The notes: generated from the sequence alone by a model not told the origin. Positions 8,030-18,487 are shown, counted from the first letter of the stretch. The stretch is DNA of 64,000 nucleotides from Pseudomonas neuropathica (GCF_015461835.1 NZ_JACOPX010000020.1:39725-103724), one strand, 5' to 3'. Translations and numbers: made by a program.

Positions 8030-10168
8030 ATGAGCAAGAAGCCTACGTCCGACAAAAGCCAAATGGCCGGAACCGATACCCCGGATCGTGCCAACACCAA
8101 CGCCAAACTCGACAGCCTGGAGAAATTCCGCTCCGACGCCACCGGCCAGGCGCTGCGTACCAACCAGGGTGTGAAGATTGCCGACAACCAGAACACCCTC
8201 AAGGCCGGCCCGCGTGGGCCGTCACTGCTTGAAGATTTCATCATGCGGGAAAAGATCACGCATTTTGACCATGAGCGGATCCCGGAACGCATCGTCCACG
8301 CACGCGGCACCGGGGCGCATGGTTTCTTTCAGGCCTACGAGAACCATTCGACGCTGACCAAGGCCGGGTTCCTACAGGATCCGGGGAAAAAGACGCCGGT
8401 GTTCGTGCGCTTTTCCACGGTGCAGGGCCCACGCGGTTCCGGCGACACCGTGCGTGACGTACGCGGTTTCGCGGTGAAGTTCTTCACCGATGAAGGCAAC
8501 TTCGACCTGGTCGGCAACAACATGCCGGTGTTTTTCATTCAGGACGCGATCAAGTTTCCCGACTTCGTCCACGCGGTGAAACCCGAGCCGCACAACGAAA
8601 TCCCTACCGGCGGCTCGGCTCACGACACCTTCTGGGACTTCGTTTCGCTGGTTCCGGAATCGGCGCACATGGTCATCTGGGCGATGTCCGACCGGGCGAT
8701 CCCGAAAAGCCTGCGCAGCATGCAGGGCTTCGGCGTGCACACCTTCCGCCTGATCAACGCCGAGGGCAAATCGCGCTTCGTCAAATTCCACTGGCGCCCT
8801 ACCGCCGGCACTTGCTCGCTGGTGTGGGACGAGGCGCAGAAGCTCGCGGGTAAAGACACCGATTACCACCGCCGCGACCTGTGGGAAGCGATCGAGATGG
8901 GTGACTATCCGGAATGGGAACTCGGCGTGCAGATCATTGAGGAGGAAAACGAGCACGACTTCGATTTCGACATCCTCGACCCGACCAAGCTGATCCCCGA
9001 AGAAATCGTGCCGATCACGCCGCTGGGCAAAATGACCCTGAACCGCAACCCCGACAACTTCTTCGCCGAGACCGAGCAGGTCGCGTTCTGCCCTGGCCAC
9101 ATCGTGCCCGGCATCGACTTCTCCAATGACCCGCTGCTGCAAGGTCGGCTGTTTTCCTACACCGACACGCAAATCAGCCGACTCGGTGGGCCGAATTTTC
9201 ACGAGTTGCCGATCAACCGGCCGGTGGCACCGTTCCACAATGGCCAGCGCGATGCGCAACACCGCACGGTGATCGACAAGGGCCGCGCCTCGTATGAGCC
9301 GAACTCGATTGATGGTGGCTGGCCCAAAGAAACCCCGCCGGCCGCAAAGGACGGTGGCTTCGAGAGCTATCCGGAACGCATCGACGCGAACAAGATCCGC
9401 CAGCGCAGCGAGTCGTTCAGCGATCACTTCTCCCAGGCGACGTTGTTCTTCAACAGCATGAGCGATCACGAGAAGGAGCACATCATTGCCGCTTACAGCT
9501 TCGAGCTGGGCAAGGTTGAGCGTGAGTTCATCCGCGCGCGGGAGGTGAACGAGATTCTCGCCAACATCGATCTGGAACTGGCCAAGCGTGTGGCGGCTAA
9601 TCTGGGCTTGCCGGCGCCTACCAAAGGCACAGTGGATGCGCGCAAGGTGTCTTTCGATCACTCGCCGTCACTGAGTCAGGCTAATTTGCTGCCAGAAAAC
9701 ATCAAAACCCGAAAAGTGGCAATTCTTGCTGCCAACGGCGTCGATGGTGCGGCGATTGATGCAATGAAGAAGGCATTGGCCGCTGAGGGTGCGCATGCCA
9801 AGTTGCTCGGCCCAACTTCAGCGCCGGTGAAGACCGCTGACGGCAAAACGTTGCCAGTGGATGCCTCGATGGAAGGCATGCCGTCAGTGATTTTCGATGC
9901 GGTGTTCGTACCGGGTGGCGCGGCGTCGGTGAAGGCGTTGAGCGGCGATGGCGTGGCGTTGCATTACCTGCTGGAGGCGTACAAGCATCTGAAGGCGATT
10001 GCGTTGCAGGGTGATGCGAAGCAGTTGCAGAATCTGCTGAAACTGGAGGCGGATGACGGATTGCTGCAAGGCAAGGATGTGCCAGCGTTGACCAAGCCGT
10101 TCTTTGCGGCGATCGGGCAGCATCGGGTTTGGGCGCGGGAGCCTAAGGCGAAAGCCATTCCAGCTTAA
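8030..10168 (+). CDS. katE: Large-subunit monofunctional catalase (HPII type)
   Basis: A 712-residue clade 2 heme catalase that breaks down hydrogen peroxide. The catalytic His is His90 (RIPERIVHARG) and the distal Asn lies in DLVGNNMPVFF. The proximal Tyr heme ligand is in RLFSYTDTQISRLG. After the ~550-residue core there is a C-terminal DJ-1/PfpI-like domain (KVAILAANGVDGAAIDAMKKAL; VFVPGGAASV), typical of HPII-type enzymes. I chose the ATG at 8030 because GAGGAG lies 11 bases upstream; an upstream in-frame TTG at 7949 would add a non-conserved leader. Family members are commonly stationary-phase (RpoS) controlled; I do not see a decisive promoter here. Confidence 0.95.
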   Translation: MSKKPTSDKSQMAGTDTPDRANTNAKLDSLEKFRSDATGQALRTNQGVKIADNQNTLKAGPRGPSLLEDFIMREKITHFDHERIPERIVHARGTGAHGFFQAYENHSTLTKAGFLQDPGKKTPVFVRFSTVQGPRGSGDTVRDVRGFAVKFFTDEGNFDLVGNNMPVFFIQDAIKFPDFVHAVKPEPHNEIPTGGSAHDTFWDFVSLVPESAHMVIWAMSDRAIPKSLRSMQGFGVHTFRLINAEGKSRFVKFHWRPTAGTCSLVWDEAQKLAGKDTDYHRRDLWEAIEMGDYPEWELGVQIIEEENEHDFDFDILDPTKLIPEEIVPITPLGKMTLNRNPDNFFAETEQVAFCPGHIVPGIDFSNDPLLQGRLFSYTDTQISRLGGPNFHELPINRPVAPFHNGQRDAQHRTVIDKGRASYEPNSIDGGWPKETPPAAKDGGFESYPERIDANKIRQRSESFSDHFSQATLFFNSMSDHEKEHIIAAYSFELGKVEREFIRAREVNEILANIDLELAKRVAANLGLPAPTKGTVDARKVSFDHSPSLSQANLLPENIKTRKVAILAANGVDGAAIDAMKKALAAEGAHAKLLGPTSAPVKTADGKTLPVDASMEGMPSVIFDAVFVPGGAASVKALSGDGVALHYLLEAYKHLKAIALQGDAKQLQNLLKLEADDGLLQGKDVPALTKPFFAAIGQHRVWAREPKAKAIPA

Positions 10169-10194
10169 GATCTTCGTTGGCTGAAAGGACGCTT

Positions 10195-10283
10195 TCGCGA
10201 GCAGCTCGCTCCCACAAGGGATCTCTGGTGAACACAGATTTTGTGTCAGGCCCGAGATCAAATGTGGGAGCGAGCTTGCTCCG
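10195..10283. repeat. REPIN (inverted REP pair)
   Basis: TCGCGAGCAGCTCGCTCCCA at 10195 is answered by TGTGGGAGCGAGCTTGCTCC ending at about 10282, with ~45 bases between. It fills most of the gap between the convergent katE and lipoprotein genes. It is the same family as the pair at 52690-52753. Confidence 0.8.
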
Positions 10284-10304
10284 GGCGGCGTTCCGACGAA
10301 GCTT

Positions 10305-11018
10305 TTAAGGTTTACGCGGACTCAAGACCATCTGCGCCGGTACTGTGCGCAGAGTTTGCTTCACAATCTTCAGATCAAAATCCGGATTCAACTTCTTCAC
10401 CCGCTTGGTCAGCAACGTCGCCAGCCACGGATAGTCATCGGTACGCGGCGCCTGAATGGTCACCCCACACTCATAATTCACCACATCAGCGGCGATCGCA
10501 TCGAGTTGCCGGCGAAGTTTGCGGCTATCGGTGATGTTCAGCGCAACCGTGGTGCTCTCGGCAGCCGGATCAATCACTTTGGCTTTCGGCTTGGCCTCGG
10601 CGGCCAGCAATGCAGCCTCAGCCTTTTCCAGCTCAGCCTTGCGCGCTTCAGTAATGGCACCGTTGACGCCACCGGTCAGCGCCGGCGCTTTCGGCATCAA
10701 CGCGCGGGCACGGCTTAACGCCGTAGCGGCAGCATTCACATCGCCCTTCTGCAGCACAATCTGGCTGCGACGCAGATACGCTTCGGCCAATTGCCGCTGG
10801 TATTGCTCAAGGGATTGATCGTTGGGGGTTTCTTTCTGCAAAGCGGCCAACTGATCTTCGGCAGTGGCCAGCTCGCTGCTGGCCAGGCTTTGCTCCAGCT
10901 GTGCGATGGCCGTAGCTCGCGCATCGGGGACTTCGGCCACCGGCGGCGTGCTTTGGCAGGCGCCCAGTAGCACTGAAAATGCGACAAGGAGCAGATAACG
11001 GGAGGCGAACGGCTTCAT
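10305..11018 (-). CDS. Predicted lipoprotein with TPR-like helical region
   Basis: A 237-residue protein of unknown function. The lipoprotein signal is clear (LLVAFSVLLGAC, acylated Cys at about residue 21). Residues ~35-115 are Ala/Leu-rich paired helices of TPR type (AIAQLEQSLASSELATAEDQL; AYLRRSQIVLQKGDVNAAATALSRARALMP). An Ala/Glu/Lys-rich helix and a C-terminal domain with a single Cys follow. It lies 37 bases downstream of znuB in the same direction, so it may be cotranscribed with the zinc transporter; the same arrangement occurs in P. aeruginosa. The function is not known. Confidence 0.8.
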   Translation of the reverse strand: MKPFASRYLLLVAFSVLLGACQSTPPVAEVPDARATAIAQLEQSLASSELATAEDQLAALQKETPNDQSLEQYQRQLAEAYLRRSQIVLQKGDVNAAATALSRARALMPKAPALTGGVNGAITEARKAELEKAEAALLAAEAKPKAKVIDPAAESTTVALNITDSRKLRRQLDAIAADVVNYECGVTIQAPRTDDYPWLATLLTKRVKKLNPDFDLKIVKQTLRTVPAQMVLSPRKP

Positions 11019-11055
11019 TCCTGCGACTCTCTATTTGCGCAAAAAGCGGCCAAGT

Positions 11056-11836
11056 CTACACCCCACGACGGGGCAGAACAAAACTCAACAGAAACAGTGC
11101 GGCCGCCGTCACAACGATAGACGGCCCCGCCGGGGTGTCTTTGAACCACGACAGCGCCAGCCCGCCACACACGGCGAGCATGCCCAGCAGGCTTGCGCCC
11201 AGTGCCATCTGCTCCGGCGAGCGGGCGTGACGCTGTGCCGCAGCCGCCGGGATGATCAGCAGTGAAGTAATCAGCAACACTCCGACGATTTTCATCGCCA
11301 CCGCGATCACCACCGCGATCAATAACATCAGCGCCATGCGCAGGCCCGCCACCGGCAGGCCTTCGACCTTGGCCAGCTCTTCGTGCACGGTGATCGCCAG
11401 CAATGGCCGCCACAGTGTCACCAGCAACACCAGCACCGCCGCGCTGCCGCCGAGGATCCACGCCAGATCGGTCGGGCTGATCGCCAGCAGGTCGCCGAAC
11501 AGATAGGCCATCAGGTCGATCCGCACTTCATGCATGAAGCTTAGTACCACCAGGCCGAGAGAGAGTGTGCTCGGTGCGAGAATTCCCAACAGCGTGTCGG
11601 ACGCCAGCGGTTGACGCTGTTGCAATGTGACCAGCAGCACCGCCAGCAACAGACAGCCTACGGTCACCGCAACGGTCGGGCTGACATCCAGCAGAAAGCC
11701 CAGCGCCACACCCAGCAACGCGGCGTGGGACAAGGTGTCGCCGAAATAGGCCATGCGCCGCCAGACCACAAACGAACCCAGCGGACCTGCAACGATCGCC
11801 AGCGCCAGACCTGCAAGCAGGGCATACAACAGAAAA

Positions 11837-11844
<8 letters not shown>
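11056..11844 (-). CDS. znuB: Zinc ABC transporter permease
   Basis: A 262-residue ABC-3-family permease with about eight membrane helices that forms the zinc channel of the ZnuABC importer. The N-terminal region with GPLGSFVVWRRMAYFGDTLSHAALLGVALG is characteristic. I use the ATG at 11844, which lies inside the end of znuC (8-bp overlap); the longer open frame upstream has no support. It would be expressed with zur and znuC under Zur control. Confidence 0.95.
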
Positions 11845-12621
<777 letters not shown>

Positions 12622-12622
<1 letters not shown>

Positions 12623-13104
12623 CAAGCCCCCTGGCAACCGGAACACAGTCCGACGACTTCGACGGTCTGCGCTTCGACGATGAAACCAACGTCTTTGGCG
12701 CTGTTGATGATCGCGTCGCTGATCACTTTTTGCTCAAGTTCGATGGCGGCGTGGCAATCGCGGCAGATCAGGAATTGGCCCTGATGCGCGTGTTCCGGGT
12801 GTACGCAGCCAACGAAGGCGTTGAGCGAGGAGATGCGGTGTACCAAGCCGTTTTCCAAGAGGAAATCCAGCGCGCGGTACACGGTCGGCGGCGCGGCGCG
12901 GCGGCCGTCCTGCTCGCTCAACACGGCAAGAATGTCGTAGGCGCCCAGCGGTTTGTGGCTCTGCCACACCAATTCCAGCACCCGGCGGCGCAACGCGGTC
13001 AGGCGCAAGCCTTTCTGGGCGCACAAGGTATCGGCCTCGGACAAAGCGCTGTGCACGCAATGAGAGTGGTCGTGGGGACGGCTGGCAATCGGTGTAATAG
13101 GCAT
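12622..13104 (-). CDS. zur: Zinc uptake regulator (Fur family)
   Basis: A 160-residue Fur-family repressor that shuts off zinc uptake when zinc is plentiful. The winged-helix DNA-binding domain covers residues ~25-90 (GLRLTALRRRVLELVW, APPTVYRALDFLLENGLVHR). The structural zinc site is formed by two CxxC pairs: CRDC near residue 115 and CSGC near the C-terminus. It is the first gene of zur-znuC-znuB and diverges from znuA, with a candidate Zur operator at 13131-13143. Confidence 0.94.
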
Positions 13105-13130
13105 GGGCGGCGACGAGTTTTGATAGAGAC

Positions 13131-13143
13131 GTTATTATGTTAC
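13131..13143. promoter_or_regulatory. Candidate Zur operator between zur and znuA
   Basis: GTTATTATGTTAC is an imperfect palindrome (outer GT and AC arms match) in an AT-rich stretch of the 57-bp divergent gap. Proteobacterial Zur sites have a GTTATA/TATAAC core. One site here could control both zur-znuCB and znuA. Confidence 0.6.
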
Positions 13144-13170
13144 CCGTTCTCGCCTCCTTGAGTGGTCATC

Positions 13171-14091
13171 GTGTCCCGACTTTTTTCTGTTTTTGTGGCT
13201 TTTGTCGCCAGTTTTCTGCTGATCGGTTCGGCTCAGGCCGAGGTCAAAGTCCTCGCCAGCATCAAACCGTTGCAGCTGATTGCAGCGGCCGTGCAGGACG
13301 GCGTGGCGATTCCCGAAGTGCTGCTGCCGCCGGGTGCTTCGCCACACAATTACGCCCTGCGGCCATCCGACGTACGGAAGGTGCAATCGGTGGATCTGCT
13401 CTACTGGATCGGCCCGGACATGGAAGGCTTTCTGCCGCGCGTGTTGAACGGTCGGACGCTGCCGAGCGTCGCCGTGCAGGATTTGCCGGGGATGAAACTG
13501 CGGCGTTTTGCTGAGGACAGCCACTCCCACGCCGAAGAGGCTGACGAGCATGATCACGATCACCGTCCGGGCACGCTCGATGCGCATTTGTGGTTATCAC
13601 CGGTCAATGCGCGGGTAATTGCCGACAAAATGGCCGCTGACTTGAGCGCTGCGGACCCGGAGAACGCCGAGCGCTATCAGAGCAATGCCAAGGCGTTTGA
13701 TGAGCGTCTGGACGCATTGGATCAGCGTTTGAAGAAGCGTCTGGCCAGCGTTGAAGGCAAGCCGTACTTCGTTTTCCATGAGGCGTTTGATTACTTTGAA
13801 GAGGCTTACAGCCTGAAGCATACCGGTGTGTTCAGCGTGGCCGCCGAAGTGCAGCCGGGTGCGCAGCATGTCGCGGCGATGCGCAAGCGCTTGCAGGAAG
13901 TGGGCAAGACTTGTGTGTTCAGCGAGCCGCCGTTGCGCCCGCGTTTGGCCGAGACTTTGGTGGCCGGGCTGCCGGTGAAACTGGCTGAGCTGGATGCGTT
14001 AGGCGGATACACCCCGGCGACGGCTCAGGGCTATGAGCAGGTGTTGGAGAAGTTGGGTAACGATCTGGCCGGGTGCCTGGAATCTCTGTAG
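13171..14091 (+). CDS. znuA: Zinc ABC transporter substrate-binding protein
   Basis: A periplasmic zinc receptor of ~306 residues. A signal peptide (ending LLIGSAQA) leads into VKVLASIKPLQLIAAAV and the zinc ligand His in LLPPGASPHNYALRPSD. A His/Asp-rich loop (HSHAEEADEHDHDH) follows, as is usual in ZnuA. Further ligand segments are AHLWLSP and FHEAFDYFEEAY. Two GTG starts are possible (13162 and 13171); I prefer 13171 (MSRLFSVFV), three residues shorter, because it gives the more usual signal peptide. The 3' end runs into a perfect hairpin at 14101. Confidence 0.93.
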   Translation: MSRLFSVFVAFVASFLLIGSAQAEVKVLASIKPLQLIAAAVQDGVAIPEVLLPPGASPHNYALRPSDVRKVQSVDLLYWIGPDMEGFLPRVLNGRTLPSVAVQDLPGMKLRRFAEDSHSHAEEADEHDHDHRPGTLDAHLWLSPVNARVIADKMAADLSAADPENAERYQSNAKAFDERLDALDQRLKKRLASVEGKPYFVFHEAFDYFEEAYSLKHTGVFSVAAEVQPGAQHVAAMRKRLQEVGKTCVFSEPPLRPRLAETLVAGLPVKLAELDALGGYTPATAQGYEQVLEKLGNDLAGCLESL

Positions 14092-14100
14092 CCCCATAAA

Positions 14101-14151
14101 AAAAGATCGCAGCCTTCGGCATGTAGGAGCTGCCGAAGGCTGCGATCTTTT
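14101..14151. terminator. Bidirectional hairpin terminator, also a REP-family palindrome
   Basis: AAAAGATCGCAGCCTTCGGC is mirrored perfectly by GCCGAAGGCTGCGATCTTTT with a short loop, giving a ~21-bp stem with T runs on both strands. It separates the convergent znuA and thrB. The same core sequence recurs at 39761-39840, so this is a dispersed repeat family that also acts as a terminator here. Confidence 0.8.
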
Positions 14152-14155
14152 GATC

Positions 14156-15109
14156 TTAAAGGGCGAAAGGCAAAGGTGTACTGACCTGCTGCCGCTGCGC
14201 CAAGCGCTGCTCAAACTCCTTGGGATCGTGTATCAACACATCCTGCCCGGCAAACTGCTCCGCCGCGATCAATCGCGACAGCCAGAACCGCACACAGGCC
14301 ACGCGCAGCATGGTCGGCCACAACTCGGCTTCCGCCGCCGTGAATGGCCGCAGCGCCGCATAGGCGCCGAGAAACGCGCGGGCTCGCGGCCCATCGATCA
14401 AACCGTCCTCATCCGAACACCAGTCATTCAAGGCAATCGCCACGTCGTACAGCATCGGCCCCGAGCAGGCGTTGTAGAAGTCGATCAGCCCGGTCAGGTG
14501 CGTGCCTTCGAACATAGCGTTGTCGCGAAACAGGTCGGCGTGAATGTTGGCCCGAGGCAGCGCGAGGATCTTCTCTTTGCGCTCGGTGATTTCATCCAGC
14601 GCCTTTTGCAGCAAGGCACGCGGCTCATCGCTCAGGTGCGAGAGCAACTCGTTGCCCTCCTCCAGCATCCAGTCCAGGCCACGATCGGTCTTGCGCTTGA
14701 TCATGTGCTCGCCCTGAGTCGCCAGGTGCAGATGCGCCTGCAACTCGCCGACCTGCGCGCAATGCTGAGCATTGGCGACTTTGATGTGCTTGCCGGACAG
14801 CCGCGGTTGCAGCAGCGCCGGTTTGCCCTTCAGCTCACGCAACGCCACGCCGTCGGTGGTGCGCAGTGCGTACGGCACCGGCAAGTCGGCTTCGTGGAGC
14901 ACGTCGAGCAGGTCGATGAAAAACGGCATCTCCTGCACCGGGCCGCGCTCGACCAGAGTCAGGACGAATTCGCCCTGCTCCAGGCTGATAAAGAAATTGG
15001 TGTTTTCGCTGCCGGCGGCGATCCCCTGGAAATCAAGCAGACGGCCAAGCCCGTAAGGGGCGAGAAAGGTTTCCAGCTCGGGCCGAGCCAGGGGAGTGAA
15101 CACAGACAT
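14156..15109 (-). CDS. thrB: Homoserine kinase (aminoglycoside-phosphotransferase fold)
   Basis: A 317-residue enzyme that phosphorylates homoserine in threonine biosynthesis. It belongs to the Pseudomonas/Rhizobium-type ThrB, which has a protein-kinase/APH fold, not the GHMP fold of E. coli ThrB. The catalytic loop NIHADLFRDNAMF contains the catalytic Asp and Asn, and the Mg-binding Asp is in GLIDFYNACSG. The start is ATG at 15109 (MSVFTPLARPEL). It lies 61 bases after the DUF2782 gene on the same strand. Confidence 0.93.
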   Translation of the reverse strand: MSVFTPLARPELETFLAPYGLGRLLDFQGIAAGSENTNFFISLEQGEFVLTLVERGPVQEMPFFIDLLDVLHEADLPVPYALRTTDGVALRELKGKPALLQPRLSGKHIKVANAQHCAQVGELQAHLHLATQGEHMIKRKTDRGLDWMLEEGNELLSHLSDEPRALLQKALDEITERKEKILALPRANIHADLFRDNAMFEGTHLTGLIDFYNACSGPMLYDVAIALNDWCSDEDGLIDGPRARAFLGAYAALRPFTAAEAELWPTMLRVACVRFWLSRLIAAEQFAGQDVLIHDPKEFEQRLAQRQQVSTPLPFAL

Positions 15110-15170
15110 GGTCAAAAACTGCTCAGTTCAGGCGTCGCGGTCAGGCGACGCCGATTAAAAGTCGGGAAAC

Positions 15171-15467
15171 TTACTTCCAGGTAAAGATTTCCCACGACGG
15201 AATCAGCATATCCGGCTGGTCGGAGCGAATGTAGTTCGCGTCCGTACCATCGGCGCGCACCAGGAAATACGGTTTGCCACCCTTCGGCGTGACCTTGATC
15301 GCATAAACGAAACCACTGCGACTGTATTCCTGGATAACCTTGTCGCCTTCCGTGTGCGTGTTAATGGTAACTTCCGGCTCCTTTGACGGCGCATCATCCG
15401 CCGCCATCGCGGCCAACGGTGAGGCAGCAATCAGACCGACCAGCAGCAAGCGATTTAACGTACGCAT
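15171..15467 (-). CDS. DUF2782 family periplasmic protein
   Basis: A 98-residue secreted protein of unknown function. It has a signal peptide (cleavage after LAAMAA), an acidic linker, and a compact beta-rich domain (VTINTHTEGDKVIQEYSRSGFVYAIKVTPKGGKPYFLVRADG) ending in SWEIFTWK. AAGG lies just upstream of the ATG. It diverges from polA and lies upstream of thrB, the usual Pseudomonas arrangement. Confidence 0.85.
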   Translation of the reverse strand: MRTLNRLLLVGLIAASPLAAMAADDAPSKEPEVTINTHTEGDKVIQEYSRSGFVYAIKVTPKGGKPYFLVRADGTDANYIRSDQPDMLIPSWEIFTWK

Positions 15468-15541
15468 GATAACCTTGTCCCTTTGTCGTCAACGGTCCCG
15501 CTATTCTAGCGCCGGACCCGCCGAAAAGGTTGATCCTGCTC

Positions 15542-18346
15542 ATGAGCCAAGCCCCCCTCGTCCTGGTGGACGGTTCGTCTTACCTGTACCGCGCCTTTCA
15601 CGCACTGCCACCACTGACCACCTCCAAAGGCCTGCCGACCGGTGCGGTCAAAGGCGTGTTGAACATGCTCAAGAGTCTGCGCAAGCAGTACCCGGACAGC
15701 CCGTTCGCCGTGGTGTTCGACGCCAAGGGCGGGACATTTCGCGATGAGATGTACGCCGAATACAAAGCCAACCGCCCAAGCATGCCCGACGACATGCGCG
15801 TGCAGATCGAGCCGCTGCACCAGAGCGTGATCGCCCTCGGTTTCCCGCTGCTGTGCGTGGAAGGCGTCGAGGCTGACGACGTGATCGGCACCCTGGCGCG
15901 CAGCAGCGCGGCGGCGGATCGCCCGGTGATCATCTCCACCGGCGACAAGGACATGGCGCAACTGGTCGATGGCCACATTACTTTGGTCAACACCATGTCC
16001 GGTAGCTCGATGGACGTGGAGGGCGTTAAGGAGAAATTCGGCGTCGCTCCGGAGCAGATCATCGATTATCTGGCGCTGATGGGCGATTCGTCCGACAACA
16101 TTCCGGGCGTTCCCGGCATCGGCCCAAAAACCGCGTCCGGCCTGCTGGTCGGCGTGAATGGCGGCCTCACCGAGCTGTACGCCAATCTCGACATCGTGCC
16201 GACCCTGCCGATTCGCGGCGCCAAGACCCTGCCGGCCAAGCTTGAAGAGCACAAGGAGATGGCGTTCCTTTCCTATCAACTGGCAACCATCAAGGTCGAC
16301 GTGCCACTGGACGTTGAACTCGATGATTTGCAGATGGGTGCCGAAGACCCGGCCAAGCTCTACGAGCTGTACTCGTTGCTGGAATTCAAAAGCTGGATCA
16401 ACGATCTCGATCGCGACGCCAAACGTCTGGAACTGAGCGCAGCCAGCGAACCTGCGCTGGCCGGCGATCTGTTCAGCGCACCAGCGGAAGAAGCGCCTGC
16501 CGCTCCCGCCGAAGCTGCCTACGAAACCATCCTTGATCAGGCGCGCTTCGACGTCTGGCTGGAAAAACTCAACAACGCCAAGCTGTTCGCCTTCGACACC
16601 GAAACCACCGGCATCGACGCGCAGCAGGCGCAACTGGTCGGCCTGTCGTTCGCCGTGCAGGCCAACGAAGCCGCGTACATTCCGCTGACCCACTCCTACA
16701 TCGGCGTGCCGGAGCAGCTGGATCGCGACACCGTGCTGCGCGCACTCAAGCCGATTCTGGAAGACCCGAACAAGCTCAAGGTCGGCCAGCACGCCAAGTT
16801 CGACATGAACATCCTGGCCAACTGCGCCATCGGCGGCGATCAGAGCCAAGGCATCAACGTGCGCGGCATCGCCTTCGACACGATGCTTGAGTCCTACGTG
16901 CTCAACTCCACCGCCACCCGCCACGACATGGACAGCCTCGCGCAGAAGTACCTGGATCACACCACTGTGAGCTTCCAGGACATCGCCGGCAAAGGCGCCA
17001 AACAGCTGACCTTCGACCAGATCGCCCTGGAACAGGCCGGGCCGTACGCCGCTGAAGACGCTGATATCACCCTGCGCCTGCACCAGACGTTGTTCGAAAA
17101 ACTCAGCGCGATCCCGAGTCTGGCCAGCGTGCTGACCGACATCGAAATTCCGCTGGTGCCAGTGTTGGCGCGCATCGAACGCCAAGGCGCGTTCGTTGAT
17201 GCCGAACTGCTCGGCATTCAGAGCATCGAACTGGGCAACAAAATGGTCGCACTTGAGCGCGAAGCGTTCGAGATCGCCGGGGAAGAGTTCAACCTTGGCT
17301 CGCCGAAGCAGTTGGGCGTGATTCTCTACGAGAAACTCGGCCTGCCAGTATTGAAGAAGACCGCCAAGGGCCAGCCGTCCACTGCTGAAGAAGTGTTGGC
17401 GAAGCTCGCTGAAGACGATCACCGCTTGCCGAAGGTGCTGATGGAGCACCGCTCGATGAGCAAGCTGAAAAGCACTTACACCGATCGTCTGCCGGAGCAG
17501 ATCAATCCGCGCACCGGGCGTGTCCACACCTCGTATCATCAGGCTGTGGCGTCGACCGGTCGCTTGTCCTCCAGCGATCCAAACCTGCAGAACATCCCGG
17601 TGCGCACCGCTGAAGGCCGACGCATCCGTCAGGCGTTCGTCGCGCCGAAGGGCTACAAACTGTTGGCGGCGGACTATTCGCAGATCGAACTGCGGATCAT
17701 GGCGCACCTGTCCAAGGACGAAGGCTTGATGAACGCCTTCCGCAACAATCTGGACGTGCACACCGCCACCGCTGCCGAAGTGTTCAAGGTCGAACTCAAC
17801 GAAGTGACCTCCGACCAGCGCCGTGGCGCCAAGGCGATCAACTTTGGCCTGATCTACGGCATGGGCGCGCAGAAGCTCGGCAAGGACATCGGCGTCGACA
17901 CCAAGACCGCCAAGGCTTACATCGATACCTACTTCGCCCGATATCCAGGCGTACGCGAGTACATGGATCGCACCCGCGCGCAGGCGGCGGATCAGGGCTA
18001 TGTCGAGACTTTCTTCGGTCGTCGTCTGTACCTGCCGGAGATCAACTCGAACAAGCCGCAGGAACGCGCCGCTGCCGAGCGCACAGCGATCAACGCGCCG
18101 ATGCAGGGCACGGCTGCCGACATCATCAAGAAGGCCATGGTGGCGGTGGATAACTGGCTGGCAACATCCGGTCTGGATGCCAGAGTCATCCTGCAGGTGC
18201 ACGATGAACTGGTGCTGGAGGTTCGTGAGGATCTGGTCGAACAAGTCAGTGCCGAGATTCGCGTGCACATGAGCGAAGCGGCGAAACTGGATGTGCCGCT
18301 GCTGGTCGAAGTGGGTGTGGGCAACAATTGGGATGAGGCTCACTGA
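15542..18346 (+). CDS. polA: DNA polymerase I
   Basis: A 934-residue repair and Okazaki-fragment polymerase. The N-terminal 5'-3' exonuclease domain spans residues ~1-290 (VDGSSYLYRAFHALPPL; VEADDVIGTLA; GDSSDNIPGVPGIGPKTA). The 3'-5' proofreading domain keeps its Asp/Glu metal ligands (FAFDTETTGID). The polymerase domain shows motif A (AADYSQIELRIMAHL), motif B (RRGAKAINFGLIYGMG) and motif C (LQVHDELVLEV). An Ala/Pro/Glu-rich linker at ~300-330 separates the first two domains. The start is ATG at 15542; an in-frame TTG at 15530 is less likely. ErsA lies downstream in the same orientation. Confidence 0.97.
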   Translation: MSQAPLVLVDGSSYLYRAFHALPPLTTSKGLPTGAVKGVLNMLKSLRKQYPDSPFAVVFDAKGGTFRDEMYAEYKANRPSMPDDMRVQIEPLHQSVIALGFPLLCVEGVEADDVIGTLARSSAAADRPVIISTGDKDMAQLVDGHITLVNTMSGSSMDVEGVKEKFGVAPEQIIDYLALMGDSSDNIPGVPGIGPKTASGLLVGVNGGLTELYANLDIVPTLPIRGAKTLPAKLEEHKEMAFLSYQLATIKVDVPLDVELDDLQMGAEDPAKLYELYSLLEFKSWINDLDRDAKRLELSAASEPALAGDLFSAPAEEAPAAPAEAAYETILDQARFDVWLEKLNNAKLFAFDTETTGIDAQQAQLVGLSFAVQANEAAYIPLTHSYIGVPEQLDRDTVLRALKPILEDPNKLKVGQHAKFDMNILANCAIGGDQSQGINVRGIAFDTMLESYVLNSTATRHDMDSLAQKYLDHTTVSFQDIAGKGAKQLTFDQIALEQAGPYAAEDADITLRLHQTLFEKLSAIPSLASVLTDIEIPLVPVLARIERQGAFVDAELLGIQSIELGNKMVALEREAFEIAGEEFNLGSPKQLGVILYEKLGLPVLKKTAKGQPSTAEEVLAKLAEDDHRLPKVLMEHRSMSKLKSTYTDRLPEQINPRTGRVHTSYHQAVASTGRLSSSDPNLQNIPVRTAEGRRIRQAFVAPKGYKLLAADYSQIELRIMAHLSKDEGLMNAFRNNLDVHTATAAEVFKVELNEVTSDQRRGAKAINFGLIYGMGAQKLGKDIGVDTKTAKAYIDTYFARYPGVREYMDRTRAQAADQGYVETFFGRRLYLPEINSNKPQERAAAERTAINAPMQGTAADIIKKAMVAVDNWLATSGLDARVILQVHDELVLEVREDLVEQVSAEIRVHMSEAAKLDVPLLVEVGVGNNWDEAH

Positions 18347-18453
18347 GCCATTTGATCTCGGTCTGCCGCGACCTGTTGTCGCGGCAACGCCAGTAAAACC
18401 TGCTTATTTCGAAAAGCGCTTGGGATTATTCCAAAGCTTTTTGAAAAAAATCT

Positions 18454-18481
18454 GAACTAATCTGGAAGGACACCACTCAGA
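18454..18481 (+). promoter_or_regulatory. AlgU (sigma-22/E-type) promoter of ErsA
   Basis: GAACTA at 18454 and TCAGA at 18477 are separated by 17 bases, matching the GAACTT / TCTGA elements of AlgU promoters. Transcription would start near 18488, which gives a ~130-nt RNA ending at the terminator below. ErsA in P. aeruginosa is known to be envelope-stress (AlgU) controlled. Confidence 0.7.
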
Positions 18482-18487
18482 GATACT

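Noticed and set aside
15506..18343. 945-codon open frame on the strand opposite polA
   Set aside because: It exactly mirrors polA, has no start signal or family features, and is explained by GC-biased third positions. PolA motifs are clear on the other strand.
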